From Loxodes magnus (taxonomy: Eukaryota; Ciliophora; Karyorelictea; Loxodida; Loxodidae): DNA of 64,000 bases. Of this stretch, positions 25,835 to 38,893 are shown piece by piece. The position numbers and the translations under genes were made by a program. A model generated the notes under the pieces. That model had not been told where the DNA came from and made no database searches. It saw only the letters and a list, made by a program, of their open reading frames with translations. How positions within the stretch are numbered: the stretch's first letter is position 1; each line of letters starts with the position of its first letter. Where the stretch lies: positions 124,001 through 188,000 of the forward strand of contig CAMPDV010000286.1 in assembly GCA_946699065.1 (NCBI GenBank), read 5' to 3'.

Positions 25835-27389
25835 TCAAGTTTATTTTTGGCTAGTATGCTAGGATTTATGACTTCTTGACTTTTTATTCTTGATCTGTCT
25901 TTTGTGATGTTTATGCACTTTTTATTCTTCTATATTTTCGTGAATCTAATAAATTATATCAGAATCTTCTCGTTGACTTTATATAACTGTTGTGTTATGC
26001 ATGTTCACTTTTTGTTTCGAGTCATCTTAGTTGATTAAATCTTGCTGTTGTAACTACTCATTCTTCTATTGCTACTACATTTTCTCTTATCTCCCTTTTT
26101 TCCAAGATTTATAAAAATCTATAAAAGAAAATATAAGTGATATTACTAAAGCTATTAATGTGAAAAGACAACATGTTATTGTGGTCACTACTCCTAATGT
26201 TTATGCATCTGTATTTCAATCTTAAGTATAAGTGCTATGACTATTAGCTTCGAAATAGAAGTTAAAGAAATAAATAAAAATGAGTACCATTTCTCCACTT
26301 ATCTCAACAGCATACTACAAAATATTTTTAAAAGGTTTGAAATAAACTATATAAAAGAACCAAACTAAACAATGAATAAGGTATAATATGATTTAAGCTA
26401 CTTATATCTCTACTAATATAATAGCTGCAAAAGAAACAAAAAGTCTCCTTACTAGAAAGAAAGTTTAGTAAAGTGTTTGCATCTTGTTATCCTATTTCTT
26501 TTAGTCAAAGTAAACTATATACTTTTCTTTAATCTATGCTATTTATTTCTCTGTCTTCTCCTCTTTAGTTTCCTAAAATTTATTTTTTAAACTGTAATAT
26601 TTATTAAGGACTTGAAAGCTATGAAAAATGCATGCTATTTAAATAACCTAAATATAAAAACTTACTAGTACTAGGATAGCAAGGAAGGAGTTTAAGCCAG
26701 AATAAAAATCAGAAACAGTAAAGTGATAAAGTTGTAACATAACAGCATTATTAATCTGAAGAGCCTTAATACTATAAATCACTGAGACGTAGTTTCTGTT
26801 CGTAAATTTAGTTCTTATTTTCTCTATTTTAGTCTTACAACACTTGAGTCCAATAATCTTGAGTAGTAAGTCAATAAAAAGTAAAATGAATAGCAGGAAA
26901 AGAGCTTCAAATAAATTGGATAATAGAGTGTAGCTTTAGTAATTAAGTTAAACATAAATTTATTTATCTATTTTCAATTAGTTGGAATTTAGATTTAAAC
27001 CAATAAAATTATTATTACTTAGTCCATTTTATTTCTATTTATTGTCAAAGCTAGTATAATAGTAAGCGTTAAGAACTTCAGGTCGTTATACATCAACATA
27101 TACGCTCATAAGAATGAGTTGAGTTATAAAAATAGCTTATAAAAATTTAGGAGTACTTGCTGAATACTTAGAGTTACTAAAAAGGCTAGTTAAAAAAGAA
27201 CTTAAACTTACTAAAGCACTAGTGTAAACAAGAGCAGTAGATATATCAGAAGAATTTTGTATAAAATCTTTTTCTGAGTTTGAAATTTAGAAGTCATCAA
27301 GACTCTTTTTTATATCCTTAAATTAATCTTATTTCTATTCCTCTTCTTAATTTTAAGGGTCAGTATTATTTTCAATCTTTTCAGGTTTC
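24621..27389. repeat. Near-identical block, C unit (pairs with 36125-38893)
   Basis: About 2.77 kb covering spacer and the C-terminal third of copy C is repeated at offset +11504. I could spot only a few substitutions (for example near 26320 and near 26866). Sequence on both sides is still homologous but clearly more diverged, with indels. This pattern fits a recent gene-conversion tract better than a whole-unit duplication. Confidence 0.8.
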
Positions 27390-29404
27390 TAATAGCTCTC
27401 TAAATTTTTCTCAATGCATTCATTATTTGATAATGTAAAATTTATATAGCACGAAGAACATTCTATCGACTATGAAAGATTTCATGAACAAAACTAGCAG
27501 TGAGGAATTATTTCGCAAGATTAACAAGTTTTATTGATATTTATCTAGTCTTATTAGCATTTTTTAACACAAAAAGTTTCTTGAAAAAGAAAATAGGGAT
27601 CGTAGCACTCTAAACATGCTCCTCTTTCGACATCGCAAAATTTACAGTTTTCGATTTTTTGTGAACACTTTTGACAAATGGAGTTCTGAATATAATAAGT
27701 TTGATTAGGACAACTCTCAATGCACATATTATCAAACAAAACATAAGGGTCCTAGCATTTAAGACACTCGGTACCGTTTATATTGCACATTTCACAATTA
27801 CTTATACTCTAATTACATAGTTAGCAACTTTAACTCTCTTCATAATAAAGATTGCTTGGACAATTTTAAACACACTTATTGCCGAATAGAAGCCAAGGTT
27901 CCAAGCATTTTGTGCAGATATCTCCATTTGAGTTACATTCTTAGCAATTTTCTAACTTATTTTCGCATTTTTGGCAAGTAGAATTTTCAATAAAAAACGT
28001 TTCGTTCGGACAAATTTGAACGCATTAATTTTAGAATAAGATTCATGGATATTAACACTTTGTACACAAAATCCCAGTTATATCACACGTTTCACAATTC
28101 TAGATTCTAGATTCGCATTTGAAGCAAGTTTAGTTACTTTAAAAAAATGTTTCGTTAGGGCATTTCTAGATACACTAGTTTTCGAATAAGATAAAAGGTT
28201 CTTAGCATTTAAAGCACAATGATCCATTTAAATTGCATCTTTAACAGTTCTCTATTGAGGAATTACAGTTTATGCAAATAAAATCCTCAACATAAAAGCT
28301 ATCGTTAGGGCAACTTTAAACGCATTAATTCTAGAATAAGAATCATGGATATTAACATTTTGTACACAAAGTCCCAGTTATATCACACGTTTCACAATTC
28401 TAGATTCTAGATTCACATTTGAAGCAAACTTAGTTACTTTAAAAAAATGTTTCGTTTGGGCATTTCTCTACACACTAACTATTGTATAATAATCAAGGAT
28501 TTTAACACTTAGAGCATACAGTTCCTTGCTAATTACACTCTTCACAATTTAAAATGGTTTTATTACAAAACTCGCATTTTTTATCATTTTTATTGTCTTA
28601 TTATGTTATAGGACATGTACTATTGCATATTTATTCTACTGATAACTTTAAATTGCATATGCATGAATCCGCTGAAAAATCTCATGAGGAGTAGCATTGG
28701 ATGCAATTATTAGAATTAGATCCATAACATTTGAAACATTAAGAATTACAAGTAATAGAATTTGCGGATAGAAAACCCGAGTCAGACTAATCTAAAATTA
28801 ATTTAAAGGCATTAATATCAAATAGTTAATTCTTATAATATCTTAATGAATAAGTAGTCCCAGTAAAACTCCAAGTCTTAATATAACTTCCTTAATTTAT
28901 TATAGTGCTTGAATTAAAAGGCAATAGTTATCCTAAAGATTATGATAGAGTCTAAAACTAGTTATTTATCTTTGAATGAGTAGCAGTAGCTAAAAAATCT
29001 CCTTGAGAATTAATTGCACATCCAAAAAATACTCAAATATCACTAACAAACATCATATCCAATTAGAAAGAAGTAATTCCTCCGATATTTTGATTTATTC
29101 TGAAAGCAGTTTGCTAATTTGTTTAGTTTTACATCAAAGCTAATTCTAGAAAATTCGAAACACCATCATAAAATTGAATGAAATTACCATGAATCTATAC
29201 TTGTTTACTGGAGCTAAATTTTAACCAGGCTGATACGCTAAATTAAAGTCCTTGGGGATCTTAGCCATATTCAGCAAAAGTTTTAGATGGCAATGAGTTA
29301 GTATCTCTTTAAGTTGGAACATTTGGATCAAGTATATCAAAAAATGTTAACTAAGGTGAAACTTAAGAGATAAGGAAATAAAAGATAATTAAAGAGATTG
29401 ACAT
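25835..29404 (-). CDS. Copy C: LamG-like / Cys-rich repeat / multi-pass membrane protein, complete
   Basis: One uninterrupted frame of 1189 codons runs from the ATG (29404-29402) to a TGA at 25837-25835, with TAA/TAG as Gln and rarer internal TGA as Trp (for example 26218-26216 in QDWNTDA). Order: signal peptide; LamG-like region with SDIWVFFGCA (Trp by TGA); Cys-rich array with one 300-nt internal duplication; Ser/Gln linker; at least six hydrophobic segments, including FITQLILMSAY, LLFTLLFIDLLLK, FLAILVLVSFYIQV, YQTFFLVRRLFVSFAAIIL and CCLFTLIALVISLIFSF. After FLVRR comes YFKPFKNILQYAVEISGE, a layout seen in many ciliate furin-repeat membrane proteins (from memory). The tail is Gln/Lys/His-rich. 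This is the best complete member and a model for the others. Function unknown; surface protein likely. Confidence 0.8.
28021..28450 (-). repeat. 300-nt internal duplication in the Cys-rich array of copy C
   Basis: The segment starting at 28021 recurs at 28321 almost unchanged, a period of exactly 300 nt or two 50-residue modules. The frame is kept. D lacks the extra unit, which largely explains why D is 52 residues shorter. Confidence 0.8.
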
Positions 29405-32400
29405 TTTATTTATAAATAATTACGCTTATATCAATAATAAACATAGATGTAAGCTATTTAATAAATTTAACTAACTTAAATTTACATCATCAATTTATCA
29501 AATATGGGTAGAAAATAAATCTCAAATGACTTTAATTTTAACTTTAATCTACAATAGCAAGCTTTCTCAAGATATTATAACAACTCTTAATATGAAAAAT
29601 AACACTTGAAGTAATCAAGATAATTGGATAAAAGTATAGTGCTGCATATAAGCAGTTCTTAAATTTATTTGTTATACTTTGAATTTAACTATATATATCC
29701 TTTTATTTCTGTTTTAAAGTGATTTAGAAGTTTAATACTTCCAAATATTTTAAAATAAAAAAATAGGGATGATGTGTTTGTAATTACATTTTGTGTAGAT
29801 AAATTTTAAATTAATGATAACTCAGAAAAATAAGTTTAAGTTATGCTTATTAATGAGAAAAGAAATCACTTATAAAATTTGTTGAAGGCAAGATCTTGTA
29901 ATAATAGAGTATTTACTTTATCAACTTTAATTTTTTTTAATATAAATTGTCTTCATTGAGATTTCCTATATGCACATAATTTAATTTTAGAACTTCTCAA
30001 ACTTTCTTTCTAAATATAGATGATTACATACTACAAAAATTCTAAATCTTTTTTTCTCTTTTTAATTATGCTGTTATTAGTTATAAATAGCTGCTTTTGA
30101 TATTATTTTGTCTTGAAGTTAAAGTATAATAATTATTAATCTTAAAGATTTATTTTAAGAATTATATATTCAACACTTGTATATGCATAATAACTTTTTT
30201 ACTCTTTTGATTGTAGAGATTTATAAGTATCTTAGTAAGCTAAAATAGAGAATAATAACTTTTTAGCATTAATTATTTTTTAATATTTTATAGCTTTTTG
30301 TTGTCATTTACTTTGCTATGTTTAGAATTAAATTAATTCTGCTTTGCGAAGATTAATTTTTATCCTTATTGCTAACAGTAAACATCTAATTTATCTCTTA
30401 AATCAATAAGGTTTATTTAGAAAATGCATAATCATTTGTGGACTTTAATTTGATGCTTCGTAAAATTTATTAAAGAATGATATAAACTAAACATTTGTAT
30501 AGCTAATTTATTTTTTAAAGGTTGCTTTAAGAATTATCTTAAGAGATAGATAATTATTTGAAGGTAATTTACTAAGAACAAATTTCAAATAAGATAGTAA
30601 TAAGAAAACTTTGAAATGCTTTCATCATTTAATTAGCCAAAAACTTTCTTTCAACTTACTCTTTATATCTTTATCCTTTTTTATTTAATTTAAACTGGTA
30701 TTGAGAAAGCCTGTAGTTGATATTTGAAAAAATAAAACCATGATAAATAAAATGATTAAGATACTTTGAATGACTTAGTGGATTATAAGCTTTGTGATAA
30801 AAATTATTAGATAACAAATACTTTTATTTCTAATTCTTCTAGTTAAAGTATAATTCTCTTAATACAAAATAAAGTTAGAAAATAAAAATTCTAAACAAAA
30901 TATTCACAAGTCTATAAATGTTAGCAATCAAGTAATTATTTAGCAAAAGGTATGATTTGCAACACTTGTTATAATAAAGCTATAATCTTATTTTCTGGCT
31001 GAGATTTAGTTAATTAAGAGGAAAGAAAATTGAAAATATTTATAAAGTTATAATTATTTTTAAATAGATAATGAATTTATACCTTACAAGTATTATATTA
31101 TAATTTAAGCTTATTACAACTATAAAGATAGATATACTTATATTTTTAAAGGAATAATGAAATCATACCTTACAAGTATTATATTATAATTTAAGTTTAT
31201 TACACCTATAAAGATAGATATACTTATAATTATTAAAATTATAAATGTAAGTCATATAGTACTTTATTTTTATATTTAGTATATAGTTAAATTTTAAAGA
31301 TTCTGTATTTTAAATTTAAAACTAACTATCTGTCTCTTTAGATTAATAAAATTGTAAGCTAAAAGGTAAAATATCTTAAATAATAAAGATATAATAATAA
31401 TCTATTTTCAATTAAATCTAATGGATTAAGCTATTTTTCTAAAATATATTCTTAATTATTATTTTATTTTATTGGTCTAGAAATATAATCTTACTCGTAG
31501 ATCTCTTAGAGAATACTGCTGTGGAGTTTTAATAATTTATATAGATCGAATCTTAAATTTCTATCAGTCTCGAAAATAAAATTCCATATATAAGATAACA
31601 AACTCTATGAATCTCATAAATCCTATAAAATAAAAATAACTAACCATTTTAGAAAAAAGATAAAAAAAGTATAAAATGCTTTAACTTTTCTTTTCTAAGA
31701 ATTTTATAAAAAAATATTTATTCATAGTATTAATCTAATCAGCTGTATATAAAGTTTATAATTATAGAATAAATCTATACTTGTTAAAGGTTTTTATGGA
31801 GATAGATATAAAAATCTATTATTTTTATATAGTTATTTATTTAAATTTAAAGATGCCTGATTGTTTGAAATTTCTTTTAAAATATCTTTAATTTCTTAAA
31901 TAGTAAAAAGATTAAATCTGTATAATTGAAGGAGCGATTATAATTTATCTATTTGTAATAAATTTCGTTATATGCTACCAATGTAGGTTAAATAATTAAA
32001 GTCTAATAAACTTATAACTAATATATCTCATAATTAGAATTAAAGCATAAAGTTAAAAATGTATAATAGATAAAGCTAAAGGTTATATTTACTATTTAGA
32101 GCTATTAAATAAATTAAAATGGCTTAAGAGAAATCTTTTATTTACTTTTTAACTAAAATCTATTTATAATTATAAAGGTAAATATACCATTGTTAAATTT
32201 TAAGATAGATGTTCTTATAAAACAAAAATAAGGTATGTAGATTAAAATAACTAAAGCCTTTTATCATGCTTTATTTTTACTTATTTAGAGATATCTTAAT
32301 ATAAAATTTAGTTTGAACTATCTGAAGCTTAATAGAAAAAAGTATAAATGCAATTGAAAATGATTAATACTAAAAATAAATAGAACTAATGCATAAGGAA

Positions 32401-33530
32401 ATAAATTACTTAGATTACTAAGATAAAATATATAAAACTATTAAGCAAGTCTAATTAAGAAGTTTCTAAAAGACTAAGATTTATTATTTAATTTAGCTTT
32501 TTTATTTAAGCTATTAGGTTTATTAATAAAGTTGAGTATAAATTAAAATTAACTAAATTAGGGTATTAGAGCAATATTAGTTTATATATTTTAGAGGTTT
32601 AATTAATTAATTATTATATATAGTTGAAAAGCAAGCTAAGAGGATTCCTCATGTTTTTATTAGGAAAATTAGCAAATAATTATTTTCAAATTAATTGATG
32701 CAGCATATTCTCAAATGCCTTGTAATTATGGAGATATATTAAATAATAAAGTTTCCTTTTTATTTTTTGAAAGTAGATAAATCAAAGAATAAATTTCTAT
32801 ATATAAGAGATTAATTAAGTTTAACTTTTGTATTTATACTTAGTAACTTTGGTGATATTTATACAAATTTTAAATTATATCTTTAATGCTTTATTTCAAT
32901 CCTTTATAAAAAGAAGCTTTGTAAAATAGAATTTTTTTGTTTTATTTTTTTGTTTATTTTATCAATATTAATTATTTTTAATTTTTTTTGTTTTATCTTC
33001 ATTGAGATTTCCTATATACACATAATTTAATTATAGAACTTTTCAAACTTTCTTCCGAAATATAGATGATTACAAACTACACAAATTCTAAATCCTTTTT
33101 GCTCTTTTATTTTTTGGTATTATTAGTTAAAAATAGCTGCTTTTGATATTATTTTGGCTTTAAGTTTAAGTTTAATAATTATTTATCTTAAAGGTTTGTT
33201 TTAAGATTTATATTTCTTCAACACTTATATATGCATAATAACTTTTTTTCTCTTTATTTGTACGACTTTAAAAATTAAAATTTAAAAAGCAGATAAATAA
33301 GCTGTAAATAATGAAAACCTAAAGAGTTCATATTCTAAAGCTCTTAAGACGATTTTATGCTCTTTAGCGTTGAAGAAATTAAAATAAATTAATTTATTTC
33401 ACTATGGTTTTATTAAGAACTGTAGAAAAAGAATTGATATAACCTTGTGTTCATAAAAGCTTTATGGGTATATTTAATAAAATAAATTATTTTATGGTTT
33501 CTATTACTACAAAGCTAAGAGTTTTAATAC
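29405..33530. other. AT-rich spacer upstream of copy C
   Basis: Paralogous to 2813-6150 (direct) and to 50180-53324 (inverted) up to about 32930. From 33300 to 33530 there is a short patch related in inverted form to about 10850-11100. No genes or RNAs were recognised. Confidence 0.55.
31055..31226. repeat. 86-bp tandem duplication
   Basis: ACCTTACAAGTATTATATTA occurs at 31081 and again at 31167, with about 86 bp duplicated head to tail. The paralogous spacers of A (near 4460) and E (near 51640) have one unit, so the duplication is private to the C unit. Confidence 0.8.
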
Positions 33531-36500
33531 ATAACTTATATTTGATTACTAAACTCTTGAATTGCTTTATATAAAATTGTCGCAAAATTATTTTAAATGA
33601 AGCAACTAGAAAAAGAATGATTAAATAGATATTTCTAATCTTTCAGAAAGATAGAAGAATAAATTTACTTATAGTAGTTTATTTAAATTCATTTAATAAA
33701 GATTACATTTATATGGTTTATTATTATTTTGTTTATTTTAAGTTTTGCAAATTATTCTTAAAAAATAATCTAAATCTATTTTTAATAGACTGTTGCTTCT
33801 CATATCAATAATAAATAGCCTTAATTTAACAAGAACTTTCAATTAATTTTTTATCTAAATTTGATCTAATAAAATCTTTACATTGACTGATTTTACTAAG
33901 TAGAACTTTTAATTATTTTTATATATAAACTACCATGATATAAAATATTTAAAATTTAAGTTTTAATCTCTTTCTAAATTTTTTCTTCATTAATCATTTG
34001 CATCATATATAATTTAAAAAATTTATTTTAAATTAGAATTTATCTAAAATATAGTAGAAGCCTGTTGTATTAATTATAAATTTGTTATTCTAACTATATT
34101 ATGCTAATTATTTAATTCATTTATCTCAAATTTTATCTAACTTTATTTCAATTTTATTCTCAAGACTCATCGCTAATTTTTTTTTATCAAGTATTGATAT
34201 AAAAGTTTAATTCTGGAACTTTAAGATATCTAATGTTGCTTCGCTAGTAGCCAACTAGTAATATGCATAGCAGTTACAACTTGAATCAGCGCAAGTTTTA
34301 ACGCCAATAAATCTTCTTCATGATTTCTAGCCTTCTGTCCAATTACTTCCTCTACCTTCTAAATTAGTAATAAATTTATCTTCTTTCCATGTAATCATAA
34401 ATGTATAATAGTTTATTATGTATTTTTAAGATTATTCACTTGTAATTCTTTTAATTTAAATTGATATTATCAAATTTAATTCAATTACTATATCAGAATT
34501 TCAATAAGATAAAGAAATTAAATTATAACTATTAAATTTAAATGTAATTTAAAGGGAAATGCTTATAAATTGGCGAGAAGATATTATATTAAAGCATACC
34601 ATGTAAAAATAAATTAGCTGATAATTATTAATGAAAATAAAGATAAAAATAAAGCAATAAAGCAAATTATTAATATTCATTAGATTTAAATAATTAGAAA
34701 TATATACTTTTAGATATTTGTATAACAATAGAATGAATATATTTAGTAAACCATATAAATTTGATATAAACTTATCTATCTTATAAAATGAGGAAAGTGA
34801 ATAAATAGAAGTTGATTTTATTTTGATTTATTGATATTATAAATAAAAATTAATTATAATTTATAAGAAATTTAAGTTATCCTAGCTTTCAAGCTAGAAA
34901 TTATAAAAAATATATTAAATTTAATAATAGAGAATGATATATCATAACTATAATAAATTAGTGCTTATTTAACTCTATTAGCTAATTTAAAAAATATTTT
35001 TAACTATCTCAAAAAGATTTATATTTTGCAAAGAAGGGATTAATTATCATCAAATCATCTAAAATAAAAAATGATTAAAGTGATAATCTAATTTATTATA
35101 GAAAAAGGATGAGATAGAAACTATATAAAATAGATAAGAGTAAAATAAGGTGCTTATTAAAAATAAATATCTACTTTAACTATTGATTATTTCCCTAATT
35201 AATTGAATAATTAAAGTTTCCTAACTTCACAAAAATTTTCTTAATATTTGATAAATTTTGGAATCTATTATTTTTCACTTCCAAATTATCAATCTATACA
35301 TATCTAAAATTTTAGTTAAATCTTAGCCATTAAATTTAATGAGATAAATTTTTCTATCTTGTCATTCAATTTTAGTTGAAATTAAAATTAAAGTTGTAGC
35401 TTAAATTTTCATTAATCTCTTTTATAGTTATAAACTTAATACTTATATTAGCTTAAGAAAATGAATCAGATATAAAACTTTACTACAACTATAAAAATAT
35501 TAATTAAAGTAGTTATTAAAAGGAAAATTAAAGAAATAATTAAACTAAGCAACTAAATTAAAAAAAGGTAATAATTGGAGATTTCTACATTTATGCTTAT
35601 TTTAGAAATTTTATTTTAAGGTAGGTATTTGTTTTAAGCATTATACACAACTCAATTATATATACTCAATAAAGGCTATCTAAACTTAATTTTTATATAA
35701 GTCTTTAATAATTTATTTCATTTTAAAATCTGGACTGCTTACATTTATCTCGTGAAAATTTTAAAAGATAATTGTAGTAAAGTAATAAAATTTCAATTTC
35801 GGCTAAAATAAAATAAAGCCAACAATTTTTTTAACTTTTAATTAGGATTTACTTTAAAGGCTAAGATTGAGCTAGGATAAACTTCAATTTATTATTTAAA
35901 TCTTATAGAATTACTAAAATTTAGTTTATTTTAAAATATCTTCATTCTGAGTTATGTCTTAATTATCAAATTTGATTTTAAATATATTTAAAATTTGATT
36001 TTTGCTTCTTTGAGAATTACAAAACTAAAACCTTTTATGACTAAAAATTAAAAAATTTGAACATCTTTTGGTTTTAGAAAATTATAAGAAAAGTGAAGAT
36101 AATAATTAGCAAAATGCTATAAGATTGAATAAATAATCTATCATGAATTGTAAGAATAATAAAAAAAGCTATTTATCAAATTTATTTTTAAGTTAACTTG
36201 CTCATTATTTTATATCCTTCAAGTTTATAATCATTTATTCGTTTTATATATAGTTAGATTCTAAATATGTTTAAAATATTTACAATTAAATAATATTTAT
36301 TTTAAGATAAATTTTCAATTATTTATCTATTAATTATTAAAATAAATATTAAAGGCTTTAATTTTATTTATAAAGGAAATTCTAATTTTACCTTTTTTTT
36401 TAATTTAAAGGATATTATTAAAACCTTCTTTTTTATAGTTAGTTAAAGCTTTTTATAATCTTAATAAAATAAATTTTAGAATATCAAATCTTTAATTAAT

Positions 36501-37338
36501 TATAAATAATCTCTATAATTTGGATTTAGTAAAGTAGATAAAATTAAGCTAAAATTTAAAGATATTTATTAATAAACAAAGCCTTAGGTTATTATTATTA
36601 ATGTTCACTCTTTAAGATTATTTATTTAAACCTATTTGATAAAAAAATTAATTTAGGCCTTTTAATCAAATAAAATACCTTAAATATAAATCACTCTAAA
36701 ACTAAAGTATAATACTCTAATAAAAAGCTATTTCTAAAAATGAAGCCTAAAATTAAAATTACAAATAAAGCTTAAAGTAAAAAAAGGTAATTATTTCTAA
36801 AAAATTATAAAAGAAGCATAGAAAATAAGAAACAATACAGCTTTAATTTTAGTACAGAGGGTAATCCTTTTATATGAAACTTAATAATAAATTTATAAAT
36901 ATAAAATGATGAAAAATTGCATGATAAATAAAGAGAACTAAGAGAAAATTAAAGTTAGCTAAATATATAATTATATAGAAAAATAGATGAAAATATCACA
37001 TTTATGAATATCTTTAATTAATTATGATAATTATAATTATAATTAATTGAGTAATAAAAATATAAATAAAGAAATCTACTAAAAGAAAATTAAAAATAGC
37101 TTTGATTATTTACTAAGCTTGCTTTATAGATTAAAAATAAAATAATTATAAAATCTCTATAATAATAAAACATTTGATAGAAAAAATTCTTAATACAAGT
37201 TACTTTCACTATTTTATACTAAGTCTAAGAAAGAGATATTAATAACTACATCTTTTATATTAAAATTATTTTATAGTTTCTATAATAAAAAATAATGAAA
37301 AATTATAAAATTAAAGGAAAATAGTTTAAGAGTTAATT
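33531..37338. other. AT-rich spacer downstream of copy D
   Basis: Direct paralogue of 22155-25834. It differs mainly by indels up to 36124, is nearly identical beyond that, and carries one extra insert at 34209-34360. No coding sequence is supported. Confidence 0.6.
34209..34360 (-). other. 152-bp insert resembling a captured coding fragment
   Basis: Relative to the paralogous spacer at about 22859, where the flanks are continuous, about 152 bp of clearly higher G+C are inserted. On the minus strand they read as a helical, Leu/Ala/Glu-rich peptide (VEEVIGQKARNHEEDLLALK..., with TGG Trp) of some 45 residues and no TGA. The family is not recognised. It may be a piece of a host exon or a retroposed transcript fragment. 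Confidence 0.5.
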
Positions 37339-38893
37339 TCAAGTTTATTTTTGGCTAGTATGCTAGGATTTATGACTTCTTGACTTTTTATTCTTGATCT
37401 GTCTTTTGTGATGTTTATGCACTTTTTATTCTTCTATATTTTCGTGAATCTAATAAATTATATCAGAATCTTCTCGTTGACTTTATATAACTGTTGTGTT
37501 ATGCATGTTCACTTTTTGTTTCGAGTCATCTTAGTTGATTAAATCTTGCTGTTGTAACTACTCATTCTTCTATTGCTACTACATTTTCTCTTATCTCCCT
37601 TTTTTCCAAGATTTATAAAAATCTATAAAAGAAAATATAAGTGATATTACTAAAGCTATTAATGTGAAAAGACAACATGTTATTGTGGTCACTACTCCTA
37701 ATGTTTATGCATCTGTATTTCAATCTTAAGTATAAGTGCTATGACTATTAGCTTCGAAATAGAAGTTAAAGAAATAAATAAAAATGAGTACCATTTCTCC
37801 ACTTATCTCAACAGCATACTACGAAATATTTTTAAAAGGTTTGAAATAAACTATATAAAAGAACCAAACTAAACAATGAATAAGGTATAATATGATTTAA
37901 GCTACTTATATCTCTACTAATATAATAGCTGCAAAAGAAACAAAAAGTCTCCTTACTAGAAAGAAAGTTTAGTAAAGTGTTTGCATCTTGTTATCCTATT
38001 TCTTTTAGTCAAAGTAAACTATATACTTTTCTTTAATCTATGCTATTTATTTCTCTGTCTTCTCCTCTTTAGTTTCCTAAAATTTATTTTTTAAACTGTA
38101 ATATTTATTAAGGACTTGAAAGCTATGAAAAATGCATGCTATTTAAATAACCTAAATATAAAAACTTACTAGTACTAGGATAGCAAGGAAGGAGTTTAAG
38201 CCAGAATAAAAATCAGAAACAGTAAAGTGATAAAGTTGTAACATAACAGCATTATTAATCTGAAGAGCCTTAATACTATAAATCACTGAGACGTAGTTTC
38301 TGTTCGTAAATTTAGTTCTTATTTTCTCTATTTTAGTCTTACAACACTTGAGTCCAATAATCTTGAGTAATAAATCAATAAAAAGTAAAATGAATAGCAG
38401 GAAAAGAGCTTCAAATAAATTGGATAATAGAGTGTAGCTTTAGTAATTAAGTTAAACATAAATTTATTTATCTATTTTCAATTAGTTGGAATTTAGATTT
38501 AAACCAATAAAATTATTATTACTTAGTCCATTTTATTTCTATTTATTGTCAAAGCTAGTATAATAGTAAGCGTTAAGAACTTCAGGTCGTTATACATCAA
38601 CATATACGCTCATAAGAATGAGTTGAGTTATAAAAATAGCTTATAAAAATTTAGGAGTACTTGCTGAATACTTAGAGTTACTAAAAAGGCTAGTTAAAAA
38701 AGAACTTAAACTTACTAAAGCACTAGTGTAAACAAGAGCAGTAGATATATCAGAAGAATTTTGTATAAAATCTTTTTCTGAGTTTGAAATTTAGAAGTCA
38801 TCAAGACTCTTTTTTATATCCTTAAATTAATCTTATTTCTATTCCTCTTCTTAATTTTAAGGGTCAGTATTATTTTCAATCTTTTCAGGTTTC
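36125..38893. repeat. Near-identical block, D unit (pairs with 24621-27389)
   Basis: Partner of the block at 24621-27389 at constant offset 11504. The right boundary lies in the linker of the gene: after TTTCAGGTTTC the D copy departs, while C still agrees with A. Confidence 0.8.

Noticed and set aside
27554-27739. Short Cys-rich frames (also 39058-39243 and 54690-54875) as separate small proteins
   Set aside because: They are single modules of C, D and E, bounded only by TAA/TAG that are Gln in this code.
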